From Lycocorax pyrrhopterus obiensis (taxonomy: Eukaryota; Chordata; Aves; Passeriformes; Paradisaeidae), in assembly GCA_014706295.1 (NCBI GenBank), contig JACSVZ010000010.1, positions 19,744,501 through 19,808,500 of the forward strand: 64,000 nucleotides of DNA, read 5' to 3'. Shown here piece after piece: positions 39,901 to 51,900 of this stretch. Under the pieces are notes generated by a model. It saw nothing but the letters and a program-made list of their open reading frames with translations, was not told the origin of the DNA and made no database searches. A program made the translations under genes and the position numbers. The stretch's first letter is position 1. Each line of letters starts with the position of its first letter.

Positions 39901-42900
39901 CTTAGTCTAAAACTAGCTGCACACAGTACTAAGGCAACATTTTAAGCAGATTGCTGATTATTCCCATTTTTTCCCCTCTTTACTAATGGGTTTCTGTGCT
40001 CTAAATCAGGACTTTGGACACAGAAATGCCAGGCTTAAATGGCAAAAAGAGGGATTGAAAAGAGAGTTTTGAGCTCTGGGTATTGTTAAGCACTCAGATG
40101 CATTACCTGCCTTGCTTTCCAAAAACCTCCAGTGCTGGAGATGCCAAACCTTCTCTTCAGGAGTGATTTGGTTGGTCCTGCCTTGGAGCACAGCAGGGTT
40201 CAAAGGTGACCTGGAGCACAACACCCTCAAATGTTCTTTTGCTGACATTTCCAGGATACTTGGGCACCTTTAGATGCAAAAACTTAACCAAGTGGACCAT
40301 CAGCCTTTTCAGACATCTCCTGCCCAATGTTCAGCTTCAAGATGAGCTGTTACAACATCTCAACAGGGCAAGGAGGGCGGTAAATGTCCTGTTAAAGGGA
40401 TGTCACCATTGCCTTTGGTAGGGATTCATCTTCTCCTCAGGAACTGCAGGCTCAGAACAGCAGGATGGGCTCAGGTCTCAGCGTATTTGCTTTGTGTTCA
40501 TCTTTCGGAATAAAAAATCTTTTAGCTCAGCACCTGGGCTGCATGAAACAGTGGAATCATAAATATGGGGAGGAGGGTATATGCCATTGCTCCCTCCCAT
40601 CCTGCTACAAACCATAGTTTAGACTTTTTTCTTTTTAGAAAGCTTTTTTTTCCCCTTTTTTTTTCCACTGTAGATGTCTCAGGGTAGAATAAAGCACATT
40701 TTCCCCATGCTGAGGTGAGAGCTGTGATTTTTCCTGTCTCACAGCAGTGATTTTGAGACAGTTATAAAATTGCTCAGCTGTTTCCATGTCAAACTCCACA
40801 TTATCAGATCTTCACATTTCTGTGCTTTGGTGACTTGAAAAGCGTTTTGTTGTCTACAGAAATTGTCTCCTGTCTTCCTAAGTGCTTGGTTACAAAACAT
40901 TTCCACTTTGGGGAAAATAACAGCTGCTACTGTAACCATATGTGGCAGCTTCCTTGGCTGAATACAAAATAGATACTTTATTTAATATTTTATTTTATTA
41001 GATATATTTTATTACAAGTAAATTCTATCTGTGATAGAGTCACCCCAAGACATTATCAGAGGATATAGGCTCAATAGGCAGTCAAGCCTTTATAAAACAG
41101 TATATAAAGTATTTCCTACTTGCTGCACATGTCCATATGTGGAAGGAGGAAGAGAAGAAGTGCCTAAGGAATAACCGACCACTTTTCCAAGCATTCTAGT
41201 TATGTCCAGGTGTTTTGCCCGTGCAACTGGGTTATCCCATGCACAGTGGAAAGCTTGGGAATCTCTTGGACGTGGAGAACACGGGTGGCTGCTCCCCCCA
41301 TCAGCCCCTTCCCTCACCCCATTTGCTGGCCGGGACAGCGTGTCCCTAAAACACCCCATGCGTGTGTGGGAGGGGAATTAGAGGCTGGAGCAAACAGTGT
41401 TACTCACGAGGGTGATGACTCTGGCAGGGAGGTGGGACTGGGGAGTGATGGCATCCCTGGCACCTGGCTGTGCCCAGCATGTGCCAGGACACGTCCGCCC
41501 TGCTCCGCGCCGGAGTCAGGGCTCAGCTATGGCTCTGCTAATTGTCTGTGGGGATGGCTCTGCTAATTGTCTGTTGGATATGAGCCAGCTGGAAACGTCT
41601 TCTTCATGTGCTGCTGCAGGTATCACTCGGAAGAGCCCGCGGACGCCGCTCTCAGACCTCCAGGGAGTCAACACCATCAACGAGAGGAGCCCACGGTGAG
41701 GCTCCCGCTTTTACCTTGGCACGGGCAGGGACTGGGGTGGGAGAGCACTGTCTGTGCCTAAAAATGGCTGTACTGACATTTGTCCCATCTCACCTATCAA
41801 TCTTATCTTCTCTTCGTTCTTTCTCTGCCGTGTGATCGGATCTAAACACCTTTCCTGACTAAACAGCAGGCAGGGGAAGCAAGTTCCCTGTGTCAAGAAA
41901 GCAGTTGTCAGTGGTGGGTGTACGAGGGGGTAAGAAGCGTAAGGAAATGAGTGAGTGTGCCAGTATCAAGGAAACGGTCATTTAAGGAGGACAGGTCTGG
42001 GTGCAGAGCTGCATACAGCATGTGGTGGCTCCAGGTGCCCTGGACTGTGGAAAACCTGGAAGTTACAGGGTTTGGAATTGGAACTGGAGTTTAAAAACCC
42101 ACTTTGCCAAATGCTTGCTTGTTTCCGGGGGGGGGTAAAGCACATTTGCTTCAAAATTGATTGATTTTTACAGATTTTATGTACAGTTTTATTTTTAAAT
42201 TCTTCCTTGAAGTTTCCGACCATTTAAGCAGCTACTAAATGAGACTCAGGTCTACACTTGAGATACAAATCTATGCCTCTCCTGCAAAGCCTTCTTCATC
42301 CCCATTCCAGAATTAAGTTGCTTGTGAGGCCAAAGTCTTCATTTCTAAGGGATGTCTGGGCACGGATCCTTTTCCCAGCTACTTTTGTGCTATCCCTCAG
42401 CACATCCCAGGAAGTCTGATTTTCCCAATGCCCCTCTAAAGGGGTACGGTGCCTCTCTGCTTCCCTCTGAGCGGGTGTGTGCTGGGGAAGGAAGTGATAG
42501 GAGCATCCTCAGCTCCTACAGCCACTGCTTGGAGCACCCAGGTGTGTCTTTATGGGTGCTCTGAGGTTAATGAGAAACCCAGAACAAGCCAAGAGGAGTC
42601 TGAGTCTGTCTCCTGAAATGTGTCCATCAAATCAGTCCTTGCATCTCAGTGGCTTCCCTTCCACACAAAATTAAATATCCTTCAAGGATATTATGAAGGC
42701 CTATTTTTAGTGCCTTTAATGCCAAGCGACCACAACAAAAATTAGATACACGTCATTCCTTTTTTTCTAGGGGAAGAAAAGCGGTTTCTTCTGCCTGGTT
42801 TTGTTCACCACATGCTCTCTGAGTGCCATCAAGGCTAGAATGTCCTTATTCCTCTGAATTCCTCCCCTTCGAGAGAGGCAGCGGCACCCCACTGAAGGAG

Positions 42901-45900
42901 AGTAGAATGTTCTCACATCATGACAAGTCCATTTCAGTGGTTAGAGAGGATGGGATTTACTTAAAATGGTTGGATTGAATTCATAAATTCGTGCCGCTTC
43001 TCGAGTTTGAGCAGAAATCCGGGTGGTACAAGCAATGCCACCCTATCCTGGGAAGGTGATGCAACCCTGGCTGTCCTCGCCTCAGTCTTTGCCACCTCTT
43101 TTCCTTTCTCGTAATGCTGCGGCTGCTGGGGCTCTGGTGGGTTGGGTTGCGACGACAGTTGGTCCTTGGTAACACTTGAGGCAGGGAAGGTTGGTGTCTC
43201 CAGAGGTGACGTTCCGTTTCCAGCAGCTCTGATTGTGCAAGTTTCCCTCTAGATAACGTAACGTGAAACTTTGTCCCTTTGGAGATCTTCCCTTGCAGAT
43301 AAGAGGATTCCTGCAGTTTCTCTATCCGGCCTTCAGCATGTGAGGAACATCCGTGAACTGGGGCAGGGCTTTTCTTGACTGCCCAGCTCCAGCTTTGGAG
43401 GCACTTTAGCGTGGGAGCTTGGGCTGCCAACATTTTCATAGTCCAAAATATTTCAATTATCTCAGCAAGGGGACGTTGTAAAGGCAGGGAAACTCCTCCT
43501 GACCCAGGCAAGGAGGGGGATGTGTTTATTTACTGTGGAGAAAAGTGTGTGGTCAGCTCTGGTTATGTGGCTTAACCCATGCCAGCACAGCACACAAGTC
43601 ATCCTAAACAGCCAGAATTGAGGAACTGTGTGTTCCTTCCTCATCCTCAGCAGCTGTGACCTACCAGCAGCCTCAATCTGAGCCTTTATTTGCAGAAAAA
43701 GTGCTTTTGGAGCCGTCCTAACTCCTGTGTTCCTCCTGCTGTGGTGCCTTGATAGCGTGGTCCATGATCTTCGCTTCCCTTGGGCATCATCAGTGATGGG
43801 TTTCCATATGTGCCCCTTCCTTCTGTAAGCACAAACCGGGTGTCTCATAAGATCTCCAAGGTCCAGCCTGTGCTTCCAGAGTAGGAGGTGATTTTGATCC
43901 CTTTCATTGCAGCTGCTTTTGATCTGGAGAGTCGTGTGACACTTGATAAATGTTGGTATTTCAGGTAAATGGCACTCGTTGAGCAAGAGGAGGTGAGCAC
44001 AGGGGTGCAGGTAACGTCTGGAAGAGAGATTGGCTTTAGCAGCTTCCCAGCAGATTGACTGGCAAGCGATTTACAGCTCCAAATTAAACAGGAATTGCTT
44101 TCAAAGCCATCTCATGGTCATGCGGTCGCTGATAAGTCTGGTTGTGCGTCCAACCCACGGGATAGCCTGGGGCCTGTTTCTAAAAGCAGTTTTGAGGCAT
44201 GACATCACTCAGGAAGTCACTGTGGAGGGTTTAGGGAGCCAAGTGCTCTCCTCTGATCTCAGAAGAAAGTGGACGGGTGGTTTCCACATGCTGGGAGGGA
44301 AACCAGGCTTCAGCGGAGTGCCTTCCCTGGCTGCTGAGAAATGAAAGCCAGGCCATGCCTAACCCAAACCACTTGGGCTGGTTGGGATCCTGCTGGTTTG
44401 TGCTCACTGGTGACACTTTTAAGTGCAGGCATGTCTGAGCAGGTGTTGGTCTGGAAACAGCTGGCTGGGTTCAGCCAGATGCTTGACCCCAAAGTACCAA
44501 AAGCCTCCATCTGTCACCATGTGAGCATATCCATCCTAAAGTGTTCATAGCAAACAGAGCTGTAATTTTATCTCTTGTGTTTTTCAAAACTACATGGGAA
44601 TTTCTAGGGTTTTCCAGAGAGCTTGGCCAAGATTAATGATGTACATCCCAAAAGTGGCTGTTGAGTTTTAGTGGTTCCTGTCAACTGGTGATTTTTTTCC
44701 CACCTGCAAACGAGAGGGTTTTGGTGGATGGTACCTGAGATGTAAAGAGAAGAGAGGTGGACAGGACGATATCACCTGGATATTCAAGCTTCTCACTAAC
44801 AATCCTTGAATGGAATGCTTAAGAAAGCAGGTCCTGGAGCGCTTAGCCAGGGGTTTTACTTTGCTGTGATTCATCCCTCCTTATAATAGTGGTCCGTGTC
44901 AAAATGCTGATTTAATGGGGCCAGGAAGGAATTTGGGAAGCGCTCAGACGAGGCAGGGAGGTGACGTTGCTCCGAGGATCTGGCTCCAGGCTTTGAGCTG
45001 GCTGAACAAACAGCTTTACATCCTTTATTTTTTAATTTCCATGCAGCACTTGAGATTTGCCTTTCCTCCAAATCAAGGCTTTAAGGCAAAGGGCTGCCTT
45101 GTTGTCAGACCTCAGAAGTGGCCGGCGCCTGAGGCCGCGTTTAAACCACCGTGTCCTTCAGCATCCTCATGACCTGGTGCAGCCTGGAGTCTCCTCCTGT
45201 TCCTTTTCCTCCTGTCTGAGACAACTTGAGGAGGAGGGGGTTGCAGCCCCCACATCGTTCCTTAGATTGCTTTTATTTCGTATGATGATTTCTGCAAAGC
45301 TGATAAAAATTTTAGAATTTAAAAACCCCAACAAACCACCAAAAACCCACCAAGCCAAAAATATTGTGCTTGGGTGCTGCCCATGAGAGGCTTCATGTCC
45401 CCCAGACCCCACTGGAAGTCTCCTCAGCTCTGGAAATTACTTGCCCTGATGTATAGTTTGGTCGAGTATCCCTTTCCGTCCCTCCAAGAGGGGATTTTGG
45501 CTCCTCTCCTGATTCCCTTCAGCCCTTCTGAAGTCAGGTGAGCATTTCTCTCTGGAGACCACAGCAGTTCTGCTCCATGGCAGAGAGGACCCAGTCGGGT
45601 GACTGATTTGTGGTCAGGTCCCAGAGAGTGATTCTGAGTCGACCCATCAGTCCAGCTGGGGTTGACATCTGTCTTTGTGGCAAATAATGAGTTTATTGAG
45701 AATTAGATTTGCTTTTTCTTTCCCTAATGGAACGATTGTGTGAATTCCAGAAGACAGAGTTGGCACCAGAGGTCATGGCCTCATATCCTCCAGACCACCA
45801 AAGGTGTCTAGAGGTATCTGTAGACTCAAGGTTTCTGTCTGGGAGAGCTGGAAGCTGTTATTGTCCTGCTGATAATTTGCTCCTTTGGTGAATATTTGAT

Positions 45901-48900
45901 CTTTGAGAGGTGCTTTAGTAGCCGATGGCTTCATGTGCTGTCTGGCACCAGGGACTCATCCCGTGGGAACAAGTGAACAGTGGAAAGAAAAAAGCAGCAG
46001 CTCATTTTCCGCCAATGGGTTATTTTAAGATCTATTTTTATCACAGAACCGTGTTTTTTCTCTCTTCCTAACGGTGTTTGGTGTTTCAGGGATGCCTACG
46101 CAGTTGGCTGGAATGGCCGGATGGGGATGAGGCACAACAGGCTCGCCAGCCCCGGCGCCTTCCTGGACAAAGATGGGATATTCGTCAACGCGACCAACAG
46201 CAAACTGCTGGAGAGGGCCCACGGCATCCTCATGTCAGTACCCAGCAGGGGATCTGGGCCTTTCTCCTGGAGCACAATGAGCAGCACGGGGAGTCAGGGG
46301 AATGTGAACAGCCAGGATTTAAAACTCTCAGGGTGCCAAGTAGACTTGGAGGTGCTTCCCAGTTGAGTCAGAGCAATGTTTGACACATCTGATTTAACTC
46401 TTCTCATTCATTCAGAATGACAGACAAGGGGAAGAAAGAGAAGGGACAAACCTGCTGGTCACACCAGTCTGGAGATACAGCAGCAGTGTAATGCAGTCAG
46501 ACTTCTAACATGATATCAAAGTTTCCATTATACATTATCTGGGCAGATGATATTGATGATTCACACTGCAGCCTCCCCAGAAGGTTCAGGGAACATCCCA
46601 GGGTGGCTGGAATGAACATGGGGTTTGGAAAGCAGGAGGCTGGGCAATCATTTTGTGACGTGGCTTCTTCGCTCTTCCCAAATTCCCTGCATCCAATCAT
46701 TCCCAATGTAACCATTCCCATTAACTGGGTACATTCCTCTCAGTCTGCAATATGCAGGGGCAGTCCTGTTTCAGTGCTGGCTGTGGGCAGCAGCTGCTCA
46801 GGGGGATTTGGAGGGGCTGGTTTCATAAACTCCTCCATTCCACAACTGCCCTGTGCATTAACCTGAGCCGTTTATTATCTCCCCAGGCGAAATAAGAATT
46901 TCAAAGCCAAACCCAGTCTCCCAAAGGTGAGTGAGAAGCAGCATTTTTCCCTTGTGGGCTGTGGGTTAAGGCTGTAGCACAGGGATGCAATGCTGCTGGA
47001 TATGAAGAAGACCATTGTGTCTACACCAAGACCTTGGTCAATTCAGCTTTGTTCTGGGCTCTTTAATTCCTATAAACCCAAAGGATTTCAGCCCTGATTT
47101 CTGCTGGGAGAGAGAGATACGAGCACTTGCATCCTCTTTGGAGCTCCTCTGGCTCCTTTTTCCCCTCCTTCTGGGAAGGAGTACTTACATGCTGGTGAAA
47201 TTTAATAATTAAATCTCTAAACTAAAATGAGCAAGTGATGCAGGAGAGCTGGTACCTGATAGACAAAAACCTTGTTACTGTCCCTACATCTTGGCTGCAT
47301 TTATTGTATTTCAAGAGATGCCAAGAGATCTGTCGTTCCTAGAAGAATAATGCTTTTTGTGGTCCTCGCTGGTGCTGCGTCTGTGGTCGGGAACAGAGCA
47401 CCAGGAGGAGCAAACATTGTTTTTACTGCTCTGTATGTCCGTCTTGCACCTGGAGAGGCACTGATGCAATTCATCAATGAACTGCTCATTCACAGTGAAG
47501 AGAATCATGGAATCATGGAATGGTTTGTGTTGAAAGGACCTTGGAGCCCATCCAGTTCTACCCCTGCCATGGTCAGGGACACTTTCCACTAGCCCAGGAT
47601 GCTCCAAGCCCCATCCAGCCTGGCCTTGGACACTTCCAGGGATCCAGGGGCAGCCACAGCTTCTCTGGGCACCCTGTGCCAGGGACTCACCACCCTCACA
47701 GGGAAGCCATCCCTCAGTGTTCCCTTTTGAAATCTCAGCATCACCTAAGGAAGCCATGTGAGGGTAAAGGAGGGATATAGCAGATGGTGTGATGATAACC
47801 TCTGGATTTTCTCTGGATTCTCTCTTTTTCCGCAGCACTTGCTGGATGTGAAGTCCCTCAAGCACCTCACGAACCTGACGTTGCACGACCGCATCACCAA
47901 ATCTCTCCTCCACCTCCATAAGAAGAAAAAACCACCCAGCATCAGTGCCCAGTTCCAGGTGAGCCCTTTCCTTTATTGGAGAGAGGGGAATCACCTGCTC
48001 CAGGCACAGTCCTGCCCCATCCCCAGCAGCATTTAGGCTGTGAATCCCACTGAGGGCTTGAGGGAGCTGGGAGACGCCGCAGGTATTGAACGGGTGCAAA
48101 TGGAGAGAAATAAGAGTGGGGATGGCTGTCGTGGGGGATGCCATGGCAGAGCAAGGTGGGACATGAGGAGGAGCTGCAGAGGGAGGTGTTGGTGCATCCC
48201 TGTCCTGTGGTACCTCACATTCCAAGCCATTGCACTGTGGCACTCTCTCCCCCAAATCCAGAAACCACAAAATCCCCAAATCACGTTTTTTGCAGTCTTT
48301 TATTCAGCATAATCTGTGCTGAGTCAGAATGGGAATTTTAATGGGGGCAGAAAGTTCAGAATCTTGCTGCATTATCTCCAGGCGGGCAGAGGAATTCAGA
48401 GCAGGGATCGATGTTGTGTTGTCAGTGCTGTGTGCCAGTCTGCAATCCCTGGGTTTGCTGCAGGGAAAATAATCCTCCAAGGACTTGGCAGTACTGGGCT
48501 CACAGTTGGACTCAATGATCTTAAAGGTGTTTTCCAACCTAAATGAGTCTGTGATTGTTCTGTATGTGCATCACGGCTTGGAAACTGCTACAAGACGTGC
48601 ATGAGCAGGTGGTAATAATAGAAAGCAGCTTTTCGCTTAAAATTTGGGCTCTAAGCAAGTCTGGGTTGGTTTTGACTTGTAATTTTGACTGCTTTGGGGT
48701 TTTTTTTGAGATGTGGTTTATATTTAGAAAGTCTCTGTGTGTAGGTGTGGGTAAGATTAAATAATTAAAAATATATGCACACACATATGTATATATATAT
48801 ATCTATAATTTGCAGAATGCACATCTGTATATTTATATATTTAGCCTTGTCTAATCTAATGGTATTCTGGTCAAAATTCACTCCTGCAGAGTTTAATTCA

Positions 48901-51900
48901 TTTCCGTGGAGGGGTTGAAACAGGGATGTCTTGGAGTGAAAGGCCTTCTCAAAACCTATTTATGCTCCCAACAAAACTCTGGAAAGCTCCAGGGGGCACA
49001 ATTGATACTTTTTGGTATATTTGCACAGCACATTCAAATCAAAGACCCCTAATTTCATGGAGCATTTGTTAAAGAGAAGCATTTTGAGGGACAAAGCAGC
49101 AGCATTGCTTTTTTAATCAAGAGCAAACTAATAAAATTGTGGTGCATGGAACTGGGTCACAGGCAGGAAACACAAATGTTTCCTATCATGGTTTTTTTGT
49201 GGGTAAGTGCTGCTTTGTGGCTAATGCCTCAACACCGGGCTTGCAGCTGCTCCGTCTCCTATGGATTTCCACTATCCCTATGCTTAGGGTAATCTGTAGG
49301 GGAAAAAGCTGCCTCGGAGCGTGCGCCAGGGTTGGCTTTCACGACGGAAAACTAAACCACCCATCCCTAAAACTGTGGAGATCCCCTTTAAGCCACGTGC
49401 AGGTGGTGCCTGGAGACAGGGATGGAACGGTTCCTGAAAGGCCGAGTGCAGGTGGTGAAAGAGTGGGTGGCTGGAAAGTTTTGCTGGCAGAGGGACGAAG
49501 GAGACGGGTACGGGGTTAATCCGGCGACCTCGCGTGTCCTTTGTGGATTCCCGAGGGCCAGATGGCAGAGGGTGCCTGGCCCATCTGCCACACACAGGAT
49601 GGCGCTGAGGGAAAGGAAATGCCCTCTCCTACAGGTCCAGCACATCCCATTCCCACCATTTCCAGCACTGGGAGCACTCTGCTTGCTGGGCTTTCGGCAA
49701 AGGGTGCCCCTTGAGTACCCCCTTTTCCTCCCACCAGCCTGTGTGGGCACAGTGGGGTGCTGCTGCATCACTGCTGATTGAAAGCTCCCAATAGGCTTCT
49801 TTTGTGTAAAAGAGAGTAATTTCAGATTTTTAAGAAAACCAGGAGCGTGCCAGCAGAGGTCTGCCACGTCATGGCATTCCTGCTGCTTCCTGGGACAGGA
49901 GCAGGGATATTTGCATGAAGTTTATGTACATAGCACAGCTGCATCACATGTGCCTGGGATCCATCCCTTGCTCCTTCCAAAATCCTGAATGTGAATGAAT
50001 TTTTCTAAACATGAAAGGCTTCCCATAAAGATGTCTTTGAAATCATCAGAAGGAAAAAAAGGCTTCCTGTGAGCAGATCTGTGGGCAAAATGCTTCTTTG
50101 TAATACCACGCCAGTTTATTAACTCCTGTGTTCCAAACTTTACAACTCTGCTTATAGTGAATGTGACAGAATATCCTTTACATGACTGAGTTTTAAACTC
50201 TGTTAAAATCAGGAGTAATCAACTCTGCAGCATGTTACCAATGCCACGTTTGTAGTGTGCTCAGCAATTAGAGATACCCAAAGTTTTTATAGGACACAGC
50301 AAAAAAAATGTGGCTGAGGAGCCCAGCCAGCACCGATGGACTCGGCACACTCTGGTATTCAGCCTGGTTTTATTCCAAGAGCTTGTGATTCATCCCAGGA
50401 AGTCAAAGGTTTGCAAGGTGAAGGGATAACTCAGCATGACATCCCACTGGAGCAGCTGGCTGTAGAATGATGCCAATGTAAATTCATTTTCATGGGAGAG
50501 ACTTCTAATGGTGATGAATAAATAAGGAGAAATAGAAAAATGGAGCCAGGAAACCCCTCGATTCTCAGTGAGCCTTCAGTCAGGAACATGCCAGCACTGA
50601 AGCTCTTCTCTAGAAACAGCTTCTGAAGTGTTCAGGGTTGCAGGCTTCAAAAATTATTGTGTATTCTCAATTTTCCCTTGGCAAAACTGTCATTAAAAAA
50701 AAAATTATTTTTAGGTCAACAGTAAAGTTTTGACAATTAAAAATCAGGAATAGATCCTGCCTGTAGTCACTTTTGATAAAGGAAAATCTGATTTGTGTTT
50801 AAAATCATCAGTGGTTGTTTGGTGCCAGCTGTAAATTCTTGTCTTGGAGCTCCCAATCATGGCTGGAAGAGGCTTGTGGTGTGGAGTGGGATGGGAGTTT
50901 GGGCTCCAGGGGAGCCAGAGATCTGAAAATCGAGCCCAGCATTATTTTCATCTTTGGTTTCTTTGTTGGGGGCAAAGACAAAATCAGCCAAGTTGCTTGT
51001 GCTAAAACACTCATTTGGGGGAATAATTTCACATGTGCCTCATTTACTCATAATTAATTCCAATTTACCTTGGTTTATGATTTAAGCATTTGGATTTTCA
51101 TTATCCACTGTGGTCTCCTCTCCCTTCCTTTTGTCTCCTCTGTCGCAGGCATCCCTCAACAAACTGATGGAGACCCTTGGCCAGGCAGAGCCATATTTTG
51201 TCAAGTGCATCCGATCCAACGCCGAGAAGGTAAATCCCATCCTGTGAAAGCAGTCCTGCTAGAAATCACCTTGGGAATCTTTTGTCCATTTTTGCAGGCA
51301 GTTAGATAGGAAACAAAGCCTCAAATGGAGCTGGATGTAGAAGATTTGAGCAAGGGGAAGCATGGATTTATCACTCAGGTGTTGCTCTTGATAAACTGCA
51401 CGGGCTCTTCTTATATTTGTAGAAACACATATATGCAAATATATTATTTTAATTTATATGAAAAATATATTGGCTTTAATAAATGAATTTGACTCCTTTG
51501 AAGCTCCTGACCAGCCATAAGCGAGATTTATAGAACGGTGAATTCACTTGTGCTGGGTCTGAGCCCTAAATCTTCCTTAAAATAAAGTTTCCATAAGTAA
51601 AAGCAGATACTTTTAGAATTAACTACATTGATCACACTGACTCATATTTCTTGAATTTGACTTTACATCATGGACTGAGGACCCTCAGTTCAAAATGTAG
51701 GGATGCTTTGTGGATTAATCCTTCAGAGTTTTACCCAGGCATTTTTGCCTGGGAGATTATTTGGTTGCTCGCAATCTCACCCATTAACTGTGCCCTTGGG
51801 AGGTCTTATTCAATTCAAATCCAAAAAATCTTTTTTTATGGCTTTATTTATCTAGTTAGCTGTTTGAAAGTCTCAGAAGCAAACAGGATTCAATCCCAGT

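Larger units (their letters stand above)
47959..51148 (+). other. MYO9A: MYO9A intron 10
   Basis: 3.2 kb. It has a short CR1 tail (about 48490-48560), a TA/CA simple-sequence stretch (48774-48845) and a CpG-dense patch (49494-49555). The rest is unique-looking intronic sequence. Confidence 0.85.

Noticed and set aside
42981..43986. Two overlapping minus-strand open frames of about 175 codons in intron 7
   Set aside because: No recognisable domain, no splice logic, unbiased codon use, and neither is linked to a known neighbour. Most likely chance.
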